In this document: piece by piece, positions 36,710 through 44,784 of the stretch
Numbering within the stretch: the first letter of the stretch is position 1
Layout of the letters: each line of letters starts with the position of its first letter
Source of the DNA: Marivita sp.
Lineage (GTDB): Bacteria > Pseudomonadota > Alphaproteobacteria > Rhodobacterales > Rhodobacteraceae
Direction of reading: 5' to 3'
NCBI RefSeq assembly: GCF_020055635.1
Contig: NZ_JAIPUT010000003.1
Location: 111,888 to 175,887 of the forward strand
DNA: 64,000 nt
Translations under genes and position numbers: made by a program
The notes under the pieces: generated by a model
What the model was told of the DNA's origin: nothing
Seen by the model: the letters and a program-made list of their open reading frames with translations, nothing else
Database searches by the model: none

Positions 36710-38059
36710 CTAAACTCTGAGATCCAATCCTTCAGATCGCACCAAACCTGGCTCAACCATCATGGGTGCTTCCGGTTCGAAAATGTCTAAGGCCCCGTGC
36801 CCAGTGCTTTGATGACCCTGCCTCGCCCGGGCTTCATGATCGTCTTGGGTGTCGAACCCGAGATCGCATTCTTCAATGCCGGCCCGTTTCAGATCATTCC
36901 GCAACTCCAGTTGATGGCGGCTCAAAAGTTCAATGGTTTCCGTATTCTTGGAACCAAATCTGATCTCAACCACGTCCGTGCCATTGCTGACGGATATGTC
37001 GACCGGTTCTGCAACTGAAGGGATGTCCGCAGTCACCTGCGGCAAGCCATTCGGTTGTCGGGCGCTGCGCGAAATGCCATTGACCTTCCAGGACGGTGTC
37101 CCCGGGTTTGAGGGTGAAACTACTCCCGAAGCGATAATCTCTTCTGATGGCGCGCGCAGCATGCTCTTGTGAACGAGCATGTTTTCTTTGCTGCCTTGAA
37201 CCTGTCGATCTTCCGACAATCCAGAAAAAATTTTCTTTTCAGTGGGTTCTTTCCAATTCTTGTCTTCCGATCCGTGAATAGCTTGAACTTCGACTTCGGG
37301 CTTAATCGATCTCTTGATTTCCTTTTTACCACCCGCATTCGGGACAGCAAGTTCCTCTCGCTGTGGATTGCCTGACTCTGGTTTATCCTGACGACCGGAC
37401 CATGAAGTAATTGTCCGCCCTGCCACCAAAGCAAAAACCTCATCCTTTGTGGAGCCAAGAGGAATCAGCGATTTTCTATCTATTGGCTCAACTGCAGCTT
37501 CCATCAAATTCCCAGAAGTTTTTATATCAGGTTTTTGCTCTATTTGAACAATATTGTTCTCAACAGAATTTACACTCAGTGCAGCACTATTGGGATGATT
37601 TTTTTCGGAAGATGCCGCTTGTGCAGAATTTCTATCCCCAAATACGCTTTCTGGCGAGTCTCTTTTTTGAAACTCTTGAGTTTTTGAAGTTATTGGTTTG
37701 GAAACCAATTTGAAGTTGTGCAAGACGTCCAAAATTTTTGGCGGTTCAGAATAATTATCGTCTGGTTGAATCTCCTCACGTTCAAGCTGATGTTCGTTTG
37801 ATTGCTGAATGCGGGCGTCGATATCGAATGTCATGAACTTGGAAATTTCTACCCGTTTAGTTTCGGTGCCTTCGCCCTGAGAAAAACCAGGATTCACAAG
37901 CTTTATTTCATCATCATCGTAACTTGGTTGTCTTGAAGTCTCCGTAGCGAAAATTCCCATCAGTTCCTCAAAACCACCTTCAGCTGGATCGCCAAGAGGC
38001 GTCGGTCCGGATGCCGTCTGCCCGGAGGGGACAAGAAGTGAAGCTATATATAGTTGCAT
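36710..38059 (-). CDS. fliK: Flagellar hook-length control protein FliK-like
   Basis: About 449 residues, recognised by the C-terminal FliK domain (VEIRFGSKNTETIELLSRHQLELRNDLKRAGIEECDLGFD, about 365-405) and by position before flgD. The N-terminal two thirds are low-complexity, rich in N, K, E, S, as in other FliK rulers, and poorly conserved. The gene is clearly less GC-rich than its neighbours: 37501-37560 contains 18 G/C in 60. Start uncertain between ATG 38059 and an in-frame GTG at 38068 that has GGAG three bases upstream. FliK measures hook length and switches the export gate through FlhB. Confidence 0.75.
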   Translation of the reverse strand: MQLYIASLLVPSGQTASGPTPLGDPAEGGFEELMGIFATETSRQPSYDDDEIKLVNPGFSQGEGTETKRVEISKFMTFDIDARIQQSNEHQLEREEIQPDDNYSEPPKILDVLHNFKLVSKPITSKTQEFQKRDSPESVFGDRNSAQAASSEKNHPNSAALSVNSVENNIVQIEQKPDIKTSGNLMEAAVEPIDRKSLIPLGSTKDEVFALVAGRTITSWSGRQDKPESGNPQREELAVPNAGGKKEIKRSIKPEVEVQAIHGSEDKNWKEPTEKKIFSGLSEDRQVQGSKENMLVHKSMLRAPSEEIIASGVVSPSNPGTPSWKVNGISRSARQPNGLPQVTADIPSVAEPVDISVSNGTDVVEIRFGSKNTETIELLSRHQLELRNDLKRAGIEECDLGFDTQDDHEARARQGHQSTGHGALDIFEPEAPMMVEPGLVRSEGLDLRV

Positions 38060-38275
38060 AGTGATCACGGACTCCCAGTCAATGCAGACTTCCTAACGGC
38101 GAAGGGTAAACAACTTTGGAAACCCAATGAATAAAAGCAATCAATTTTAGAGAACACAGGATTCCAGATCGCCGTTGAGACTTCCTTCACTTTTTGCCCA
38201 GATAGTTCATTTCGCACGATACCAGTGGCGCGAGATTTGATATCTCGGCATGTGTCAGAATGACCGTAGTGTCCT

Positions 38276-38296
38276 TGTCCATCATACTTATGGACA
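38276..38296 (+). promoter_or_regulatory. Stem-loop in the flagellin leader
   Basis: TGTCCAT (38276-38282) and ATGGACA (38290-38296) form a perfect 7-bp stem with a 7-base loop, 41 bases before the flagellin ATG, inside a gene-free, AT-richer leader (38060-38336). A second hairpin, CGAGAT/ATCTCG, lies at 38231-38247. In Caulobacter, FlbT acts on a structured flagellin mRNA leader; flbT is two genes downstream here, so this is a candidate FlbT target. Confidence 0.5.
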
Positions 38297-38336
38297 CGGA
38301 TTTTAAATGTGCAAAGCACAATCTGAAAGGAACACG

Positions 38337-39608
38337 ATGTCCAGTATTCTGACAAACAATGGTGCCATGGTGGCACTGCAAACGCTTAAATCAATCAATT
38401 CGCGCCTGACCGAAACGCAAAATGCGATCTCGACGGGTAAAACCGTCGGCACGGCGCGTGACAATGCTGCCGTATGGGCGATTTCGAAAGTGATGGAATC
38501 CGACGTTAAAGGATTTCAGGGAATTTCGGACAGCCTGAACCTTGGGGAGTCGACGGTGGCCGTCGCTCGCAATGGTGCAGAAACCGTGACCGACCTTCTG
38601 ACCGATATGAAGGGAAAGATCGTCGCGTCCCAGGAACAGAACGTCGATCGCGCTAAAATCCAGACCGATATCGTGGCCCTACGCGATCAGATCAACGCGG
38701 TCGTGGGCGCGGCGCAGTTCAATGGGCTGAATCTCCTTTCCAATCGCGACACGGATGCGGGGACGGGGACGGTGAACATTCTCGCCTCTCTTGACCGGTC
38801 CTCTTCCGGGGTCGCCGCGAGTGATATTGCCGTTGGCAAGAAAGATCTTGGAACAACCGCAAGCAGTGTGACGGGAGGGACGGTCGCCAACCTGACAGCC
38901 GCAGCATCTCTGGACGCAACGCAAACCGGAACTCTGGCGGTAACGACACCGACGGGGGCAGGGCAGATCTTCAGCCTTGGCATTACGGGCACGGATGCAA
39001 ACGGCGACACCTTTACGCCCGCAGATTACACAACCGGCACAACCGCGGCAGATGCGCAAAAAATCATGTACATCGCCCGCGATGGTGACACGGCTGGTGA
39101 CGTGGCAAAGGGACTTGCACAGGCCTACGCGATCTACGCAGCTGAAGAGGGTCTTGACGCAGATGTGTTCAACGTAACGGCGTCTGGCAGCAACCTGAGC
39201 ATCAGTTCAACGGTGACGGATGCGACAGATACGATCGCAGCTCGGATCGATACGCTGACAACGCCGACCGAAGTGACGATCGGGGGCGGCCTGGAAAAGC
39301 TGAACGATATTGACGTGACCACTGACAGCGGTGCGGACGCCGCCTTGGTGGCGGTCGAGTTCATGATCCAGAACGCGATTGATTCGGCAGCATCGTTCGG
39401 TTCCGCCCAAGGACGGATCGAAACTCAGGCCAATTTCATCTCGAGCCTGACGGACTCGCTCAAATCCGGGATCGGGACGCTTGTAGACGCGGATATGGAA
39501 GAGGCCTCCGCACGCCTGCAGGCGCTGCAGGTCCAGCAGCAGTTGGGCGTGCAAGCCCTGTCGATTGCGAATCAGGCACCGCAGTCATTGCTGTCTCTTT
39601 TCCGATAA
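38337..39608 (+). CDS. fliC: Flagellin
   Basis: 423 residues. The conserved N-terminal D0/D1 region (SSILTNNGAMVALQTLKSIN; TETQNAISTGKTVGTARDNAA) and the C-terminal coiled-coil (QAQVQQQ-like LQALQVQQQLGVQALSIANQAPQSLLSLFR) flank a variable, threonine/alanine-rich surface domain (about 170-330). It is the filament subunit, exported by the flagellar type III system. AAAGGAA precedes the ATG at 38337; an upstream in-frame ATG at 38307 would add 10 polar residues before the canonical start. It heads the group fliC-flaF-flbT-DUF1217. Confidence 0.95.
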   Translation: MSSILTNNGAMVALQTLKSINSRLTETQNAISTGKTVGTARDNAAVWAISKVMESDVKGFQGISDSLNLGESTVAVARNGAETVTDLLTDMKGKIVASQEQNVDRAKIQTDIVALRDQINAVVGAAQFNGLNLLSNRDTDAGTGTVNILASLDRSSSGVAASDIAVGKKDLGTTASSVTGGTVANLTAAASLDATQTGTLAVTTPTGAGQIFSLGITGTDANGDTFTPADYTTGTTAADAQKIMYIARDGDTAGDVAKGLAQAYAIYAAEEGLDADVFNVTASGSNLSISSTVTDATDTIAARIDTLTTPTEVTIGGGLEKLNDIDVTTDSGADAALVAVEFMIQNAIDSAASFGSAQGRIETQANFISSLTDSLKSGIGTLVDADMEEASARLQALQVQQQLGVQALSIANQAPQSLLSLFR

Positions 39609-39617
39609 ACCTGGTCC

Positions 39618-39635
39618 GGGCCGCTTCGGCGGCCC
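39618..39635 (+). terminator. UUCG-tetraloop hairpin between flagellin and flaF
   Basis: GGGCCGC-TTCG-GCGGCCC (39618-39624 with 39629-39635), a perfect 7-bp stem with the very stable TTCG loop, starts nine bases after the flagellin stop. No T run follows, so it likely stabilises the flagellin message or limits read-through into flaF. Confidence 0.6.
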
Positions 39636-39668
39636 ACTCCGGATTCCTTTACCGATCAAGCAGAGGTC

Positions 39669-40049
39669 ATGATCTTGAACGCCCATATTCACGCCCACCA
39701 GAGCTATGCATCTCCGTCGTCGATCAAATCGGCCAAGGATACCGAAATCGAAATCATTCTCGAAGCCACGCGAAGACTGAAGTCGGCGCACCAAAGCCGC
39801 GGTTCGGATTACGCCACATTCGCCGAAGCGGTTCGGTTCAATCGCAAACTCTGGACAATCCTGTCAACGGATGTCGCCCATTCCGAGAACGCCTTGCCTG
39901 CCGATCTTAGGGCCCGGATCTTCTATCTTGGCGAGTTCGTTCAGCAATATTCACGAACTGTTCTCACGGACGACGCATCTGTTGGCCCGCTGCTGGATGT
40001 AAACCTCGCCATACTCAGGGGCCTTGGCACCAGACCGAGTGCCCCATGA
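39669..40049 (+). CDS. flaF: Flagellar biosynthesis regulator FlaF
   Basis: 126 residues with the family blocks TEIEIILEATRRLKSA, FAEAVRFNRKLWTILSTDVA and LPADLRARIFYLGEFVQQYS. In Caulobacter FlaF acts with FlbT and opposes it to allow flagellin translation and secretion. The stop overlaps the flbT start (ATGA). Located downstream of the flagellin gene as is usual in alphaproteobacteria. Confidence 0.93.
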   Translation: MILNAHIHAHQSYASPSSIKSAKDTEIEIILEATRRLKSAHQSRGSDYATFAEAVRFNRKLWTILSTDVAHSENALPADLRARIFYLGEFVQQYSRTVLTDDASVGPLLDVNLAILRGLGTRPSAP

Positions 40050-40450
40050 GCGGTCTTGTTCTCAAACTGGGGCCGAAGGAGCGAGTCCTGATCAACGGTG
40101 CCGTCATAGAAAATGGCGAACGCCGGTCACGCATCACCGTTTTGTCCGGGCGCGCCAACATCCTTCGTCTGAAGGACGCGATCCATCCCGATGAGGCGAA
40201 CACGCCAGTCCGACGGGCCTGCTATCTCGCCCAGCTTCTGTTGAGCGGTGAGGTCGACGCAGCCACGATTCAGGTGCGTCTCGAAGGACAAATCAGGTCG
40301 CTGGCCGAAATTCTGAAAGACGAAACGAGTTCGGGGCTCCTTGAAAACGCGTTAAGCGCATTGGCCGAGTGCAACGCCTATTGCTGCCTGAAGCTCTTGC
40401 GGCAATTGTTGCCTCTGGAGGCGCGTCTTCTCGCGGTTCGGCACCAATGA
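40046..40450 (+). CDS. flbT: Flagellin post-transcriptional repressor FlbT
   Basis: 134 residues: LVLKLGPKERVLINGAVIENG, the conserved FlbT N-terminus, then LRLKDAIHPDEANTPVRRACYLAQLLLSG. FlbT binds the flagellin mRNA leader and promotes its decay when the hook is not finished. The stop overlaps the next gene by four bases. Confidence 0.93.
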   Translation: MSGLVLKLGPKERVLINGAVIENGERRSRITVLSGRANILRLKDAIHPDEANTPVRRACYLAQLLLSGEVDAATIQVRLEGQIRSLAEILKDETSSGLLENALSALAECNAYCCLKLLRQLLPLEARLLAVRHQ

Positions 40451-41256
40451 CGTTTCAACCGATCATTGTCGGGACCGGGTTGGCAGCTTGGTCCCTCTTG
40501 AAAACAACCTTGGCCACGCAGAAAGCGGCATTCGGCGCGAATTATCAAACACAATCCGACACGCAGTATTTCAGGAATACGTATCCCCGCCTCGACACAC
40601 CGGAAGACATCGTTTCCGACCGGCGAATACTGCGGGTGGTCCTTGGGGCTTATGGCTTGTCCGAAGACATCGACAATCGGCACTTTATCAAGACCGTTTT
40701 GACCGAAGGCGTGACCGACCGATCCGCCTTGGCGAACAAGCTTTCGGATAGACGCTATCGATCCTTGGCGCGCGATTTCGACTTTTCGATCTTCCCTCCT
40801 CCGCACAAATCTTCTGCAGGCCTTCTGGACAAGACCATCACGGCTTTCCTTGCACAATCCTTCGAAACGGCAATCGGCGAAACCAGCAGCGATATGCGCC
40901 TCGCGCTTGGTTTCAAACGCGCCCTTTCGAATGTCGCGCAAACCGCAGGATCGAACAGCACGGCATGGTTTCAGGTTCTGGCGACGCCGCCTTTGCGCGA
41001 AGTCATCCAGACTGCATTGGGTCTTCCATCGGCCTTCGCAAAGCTTGACATCGACGCGCAACATGACCGGATCATGGACAAAGCCAAACGGGTCTTCGGC
41101 ACAGACCTGGTGTCTGATCTGGCAGACGAGGATCGCTCTGACGATATCATACGGCGGTTTCTCGTGACCCAGCAGGCGGCATCGACGGTCCAGTACAGTT
41201 CGATGCAGACCGCGTTGCTGCTGCTCAGCGCGATCCCCTCCCGCAACCCGCGCTGA
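40447..41256 (+). CDS. DUF1217 flagellar-locus protein
   Basis: 269 residues with FQPIIVGTGLAAWSLLKTTLATQKAAFG at the N-terminus and a repeated helical unit typical of DUF1217 (YPRLDTPEDIVSDRRILRVVLGAYGL; LALGFKRALSNVA). DUF1217 proteins are found almost only inside alphaproteobacterial flagellar loci; the exact role is unknown. The ATG at 40447 overlaps the flbT stop (ATGA), so it is probably translated with flaF and flbT. A longer reading starting inside flbT is not supported. Confidence 0.8.
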   Translation: MTFQPIIVGTGLAAWSLLKTTLATQKAAFGANYQTQSDTQYFRNTYPRLDTPEDIVSDRRILRVVLGAYGLSEDIDNRHFIKTVLTEGVTDRSALANKLSDRRYRSLARDFDFSIFPPPHKSSAGLLDKTITAFLAQSFETAIGETSSDMRLALGFKRALSNVAQTAGSNSTAWFQVLATPPLREVIQTALGLPSAFAKLDIDAQHDRIMDKAKRVFGTDLVSDLADEDRSDDIIRRFLVTQQAASTVQYSSMQTALLLLSAIPSRNPR

Positions 41257-41268
41257 TACGACGGTGCA

Positions 41269-42603
41269 TCACTCATTGGACGCACCGCACCGACGGAGAC
41301 ATAATTGCAGGCGTTCGAAACTTGCTCCGATATCGTCAACTGTTCGGCCTGTGGCAAAATCTTCAAAGCTCTTGCGGAAGGCGATGGCGTGATCAAGCTC
41401 TGCATCCGCTCCTGCGGAATAAAGCCCCGACTGAACCAGGGCCGCTGCGTCTTCATATGTCGCGACAAGCCGCCGTGCCTTGCTGATCACACCGTTTTCA
41501 GCTGGGCTGGCTGCAGACGGAAGACACCTTGAGACCGATCTCAGGACGTCAATGGCCGGGAACTGTCCTCGGTCGGCCAGCTTGCGCTCCAATACGATAT
41601 GGCCGTCCAGGACGCCCCTCAGCATATCGGCGACGGGCTCATTCATGTCCGAGGCTGCGACAAGGACACTAAAGATGGCGGTGATATCACCGCAACCATC
41701 CGGGCCGGGGCCTGCCCGTTCCGCGATCTTCGTGATTTCGGGCGGTGTCGACGGCGGAAACCCTCTCAGGCTGGGAAATTCCCCGGCCGAAACCGCAATC
41801 TCTCGGTGGGCTTCCGCAAAGCGCGTGATTGAGTCCACGAACAACAAGACCTGTCGTCCCTGATCCCGAAAGAATTCGGCAACTCGCATCGCTGTCAAAG
41901 GACAGCGATATCGCGCATTAGGTCCCGCCTCGGCGCTGGCCGCCACGACAACGCTTCGTGTCATCCCGGTTTCGCCCAGAACATTCTGCGTAAAATTGTT
42001 TATTTCCCGACTCCGTTCCCCGACCAGCGCAATGACAACGACATCCGCATCCATGGCCTGAACGAGGTCTGCAAGCAGGCGGGACTTACCGACGCCCGAT
42101 CCCGCAAATATGCCAATTCTCTGCCCCCTCGCGACGGGGAGCATCGTGTTGAGGAGATGAAATCCCGTCTTCAGACGTGACCCGAGCTGCTTTCGGCTGA
42201 TCGCAGCAGGGGGGTCGGCGCGAATGTCGAAACGCGCGGTCCCCTGCCGCAAGGGCTTGCCATCAAGCGCGGCGCCATATGGGTCGACGACGCGCCCGAT
42301 CCACCCGTTGTCGGGCGCAATTCGCACCGGTCCGGACGACAGGACGCGATCCGCCAAGGCCACCCGCAACGGGGGTTCATCGGGCAGCATCGTGACACCC
42401 TCCTGTCCCAGGCACAGCACATCGCCCGAAAGCGTTGAGCCATCGCGGCGGATCAGGCGAAGACGATCACCAAGTTGCACCTCGTCCTCGAGCCCTGCAA
42501 TCCGGAGGATATGGCCATCCGCAAAAACGACGCGGCCAAAAGGACGCGTCTGTGCGATATCGGCGAGTTTGCTTGTCAGGTCGATCAGCGGTGCGTTCTG
42601 CAT
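41269..42603 (-). CDS. fliI: Flagellar protein export ATPase
   Basis: 444 residues of the F1-ATPase beta-like type III ATPase family. Walker A is FAGSGVGKSRLLADLVQAM near residue 170, VIALVGERSREI and LLFVDSITRFAEAHREIA (Walker B) follow, and LRGFPPSTPPEITKIAERAG is family-specific. It energises unfolding and docking of flagellar export substrates at the cytoplasmic face. It is alone on its strand, between the flagellin group and the divergent flgB group, and not adjacent to fliH or fliJ. Confidence 0.93.
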   Translation of the reverse strand: MQNAPLIDLTSKLADIAQTRPFGRVVFADGHILRIAGLEDEVQLGDRLRLIRRDGSTLSGDVLCLGQEGVTMLPDEPPLRVALADRVLSSGPVRIAPDNGWIGRVVDPYGAALDGKPLRQGTARFDIRADPPAAISRKQLGSRLKTGFHLLNTMLPVARGQRIGIFAGSGVGKSRLLADLVQAMDADVVVIALVGERSREINNFTQNVLGETGMTRSVVVAASAEAGPNARYRCPLTAMRVAEFFRDQGRQVLLFVDSITRFAEAHREIAVSAGEFPSLRGFPPSTPPEITKIAERAGPGPDGCGDITAIFSVLVAASDMNEPVADMLRGVLDGHIVLERKLADRGQFPAIDVLRSVSRCLPSAASPAENGVISKARRLVATYEDAAALVQSGLYSAGADAELDHAIAFRKSFEDFATGRTVDDIGASFERLQLCLRRCGASNE

Positions 42604-42650
42604 CGCGCGCTCCTTTCAGGTTCTGCAAACCCTTTCTAAAGGAATCAGGG

Positions 42651-42665
42651 TTAAGCCTTCGTTGA
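42651..42665 (+). promoter_or_regulatory. CtrA-like binding site upstream of flgB
   Basis: TTAA-GCCTTCG-TTGA, one mismatch to the CtrA pattern TTAA-N7-TTAA, and near-palindromic (GGTTAA...TTGAACC). It lies in the 86-base divergent gap between fliI and flgB. CtrA control of flagellar genes is known in Caulobacter and Rhodobacteraceae. Predicted by pattern and position. Confidence 0.5.
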
Positions 42666-42689
42666 ACCACACGAGGGAGAAGCCCCGCC

Positions 42690-43073
42690 ATGTTCCAGAA
42701 ACTGGATCTGTTCAAAACCGCAATGTCGATGGCGACACATGCGGGCGTGAAGCAAGCACTGACATCGCAAAATGTCGCGAATGCCGATACGCCGGGTTAT
42801 CGGGCCAAAACGGTCAGGCCGTTTGCGGATCTCGTCCCCTCGGGCGCGGATGCATTTGCATTGCGCGCCACCCGACCCCAACACATTCCGATTTCGACCG
42901 CCCGGGTCAACAGTTTCATCGAGTCGCCTCCAAACAGTGAGCCAAACGGCAACAGCGTTGTTCTGGAAACAGAAATCCTCAACTCGGTTGATGCAAAGCG
43001 GCAGCATGACCGTGCCCTGGCCGTCTATCGTGCCTCCCTGGGCATGCTGCGCGGCGCATTGAGCAAGCAATAG
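42690..43073 (+). CDS. flgB: Flagellar basal-body rod protein FlgB
   Basis: 127 residues. The N-terminal rod-protein motif KQALTSQNVANADTPGYRAKTVRPFADL and the C-terminal helix YRASLGMLRGALSKQ are both present. It is a proximal rod subunit in the periplasm, and the first gene of the flgB-flgC-fliE-fliQ-flgF-flgG-flgA-flgH-fliL group, just after a CtrA-like site. Confidence 0.93.
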   Translation: MFQKLDLFKTAMSMATHAGVKQALTSQNVANADTPGYRAKTVRPFADLVPSGADAFALRATRPQHIPISTARVNSFIESPPNSEPNGNSVVLETEILNSVDAKRQHDRALAVYRASLGMLRGALSKQ

Positions 43074-43083
43074 GAGAGACAGG

Positions 43084-43473
43084 ATGTCAGCATTTTCAAA
43101 CGCGCTCGGTGTATCGGCCAGCGGCCTCAAGGCGCAGGCGCAGCGTCTTCGCATCGTTGCCGAAAACGTGGCCAATACCGATACACCGGGCTACCGCCGC
43201 AAGACCATTTCCTTCGCGTCCGAAGTCGAAAGATCGGGTGTCGCGAAGGTTGCCTTGAATGAAATCTCACTCGACAGGAATCCGGGAGAGCAGATTTACG
43301 ATCCAGGGCACCCCTTGGCCGATGCCGGCGGCCATTATGTTGGATCGAATGTCGATCTGATCGTGGAAATCGCAGACGCACGCGAAGCGCAACGCAGCTA
43401 CGAAGCCAACCTCAAGATGTTCGATCAGGCCCGGCAAATGTCGTCAGGCTTGATGGACCTGCTACGCAAATAA
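43084..43473 (+). CDS. flgC: Flagellar basal-body rod protein FlgC
   Basis: 129 residues: LGVSASGLKAQAQRLRIVAENVANTDTPGYRRK at the N-terminus and SYEANLKMFDQARQMSSGLMDLLRK at the C-terminus, both diagnostic for FlgC. Proximal rod subunit. GGAGAGACAGG precedes the start; 10 bases after flgB. Confidence 0.94.
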   Translation: MSAFSNALGVSASGLKAQAQRLRIVAENVANTDTPGYRRKTISFASEVERSGVAKVALNEISLDRNPGEQIYDPGHPLADAGGHYVGSNVDLIVEIADAREAQRSYEANLKMFDQARQMSSGLMDLLRK

Positions 43474-43497
43474 ACCTTTCCAGAATGGAGAACCCAC

Positions 43498-43785
43498 ATG
43501 GACGTCAAATCCCTTTTTGCCTCGCAACGATACGCAGCTTTGAAACCGGCCACCGAGCCTGACTCAAGAGACGCGATTGCGCAAAGTTTTGCAAAGATCA
43601 CCGAGGATTTTGCTCAGACGCTCAACACTGCCGAGACCACGGCCATGAGCGCCATGTACGGCGATGCCGATCCCCACGCCCTGGTCGAAGCATTGTCCCA
43701 GTCTCAACTTGCCGTCGAAACGGCGGTGACGGTCAGAAATCGCGTCGTCGAGGCATATCAGGAAATCCTGCGCATGCCGGTCTGA
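43498..43785 (+). CDS. fliE: Flagellar hook-basal body complex protein FliE
   Basis: 95 residues. C-terminal block ALVEALSQSQLAVETAVTVRNRVVEAYQEILRMPV matches FliE, which links the MS ring to the rod. AATGGAG lies upstream of the ATG. Confidence 0.92.
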   Translation: MDVKSLFASQRYAALKPATEPDSRDAIAQSFAKITEDFAQTLNTAETTAMSAMYGDADPHALVEALSQSQLAVETAVTVRNRVVEAYQEILRMPV

Positions 43786-43789
43786 TCCC

Positions 43790-44059
43790 ATGCTGACCGA
43801 AGGCTATGTCTATGATGTTCTGCGCGAGGCGCTGCGGATAGCTGTCTTGATATCGGCGCCGGTCCTGGTGGCCGCGCTGGTGACCGGGGTTTCAATCGGT
43901 CTCTTCCAAGCGCTGACCTCGATCCAGGAAATGACCCTGACTTTCGTGCCCAAGCTGGTGGCGATGCTTGGGGTGTTCTGGGCCTCGATGAACTTCATGA
44001 CCCAAAGCCTGATCGATTTTTTTCAGACGGTAATCATTCCGTCCATCTCAGGAGGCTGA
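43790..44059 (+). CDS. fliQ: Flagellar biosynthesis protein FliQ
   Basis: 89 residues, two transmembrane helices (ISAPVLVAALVTGVSIGLFQALTSIQEMTLTFVPKL, VFWASMNFMTQSLIDFF). FliQ is part of the FliPQR export-gate channel. Four bases after fliE; fliR lies 5 kb away on the other strand and fliP is outside the window. Confidence 0.93.
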   Translation: MLTEGYVYDVLREALRIAVLISAPVLVAALVTGVSIGLFQALTSIQEMTLTFVPKLVAMLGVFWASMNFMTQSLIDFFQTVIIPSISGG

Positions 44060-44060
44060 C

Positions 44061-44774
44061 ATGGAAAACGCCGGATACGTCACGCTTACCCGTCAGTCCG
44101 GGTTGATGCGCGAGATGGAGATCATCGCACACAATATCGCCAATGCGGCAACGTCGGGGTTTCGACAACAAGGGTTGGTCTTCTCGGAATTCGTCCAAGG
44201 GATTGAAGGCGGAGACAGCCTGTCGATGGCCGCGGCGCGGGTGAAAAAAACCTCGGTGGCTCAGGGTATTCTGACCCAGACCGGTAATGCGCTTGATCTT
44301 GCAATCGAAGGTCGCGGCTATTTTCAGCTCGAGACACCGAACGGCATCCGCCTGACTCGTGCCGGGGCGTTCAATGTGAATTCCGTCGGCGACGTCGTCT
44401 CGTCGGATGGGCACCGCGTTCTCGACCTCGGCGGTGCGCCCATCAACGTCCCCCAAGGCGAAGCGGACGTCAAAGTGGCCGCCGATGGCACGGTCAGCCT
44501 CGGTGACAGACTTCTCGGCCAGATTGGCGTGATGGTGCCCGAACCCGGGGCGGACCTCAAACGCGAATCCGGTGTGCTGTTCCAGACGGATGCGGCGTTG
44601 GCTCCCTCCGAAGACGGTCTGGTCCTGCAGGGCCACCTGGAGGGTTCGAATGTCGATGCAATCTCCCAGCTGACGCGCATGATCGAAGTCCAGCGCGCCT
44701 ACGAGCTGGGTCAGAAGCTGCTCGATATGGACCATGAACGCTCCAAGTCCGCTCTTCAAACATTGATCAAGTAA
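44061..44774 (+). CDS. flgF: Flagellar basal-body rod protein FlgF
   Basis: 237 residues. N-terminus YVTLTRQSGLMREMEIIAHNIANAATSGFRQQG, internal DLAIEGRGYFQLETPNGIRLTRAGAF and C-terminal MIEVQRAYELGQKLLDMDHE are the rod/hook-family signature regions. Shorter than most FlgF in the central domain. One base after fliQ and 10 before flgG. Confidence 0.93.
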   Translation: MENAGYVTLTRQSGLMREMEIIAHNIANAATSGFRQQGLVFSEFVQGIEGGDSLSMAAARVKKTSVAQGILTQTGNALDLAIEGRGYFQLETPNGIRLTRAGAFNVNSVGDVVSSDGHRVLDLGGAPINVPQGEADVKVAADGTVSLGDRLLGQIGVMVPEPGADLKRESGVLFQTDAALAPSEDGLVLQGHLEGSNVDAISQLTRMIEVQRAYELGQKLLDMDHERSKSALQTLIK

Positions 44775-44784
44775 AGGAAAACAG

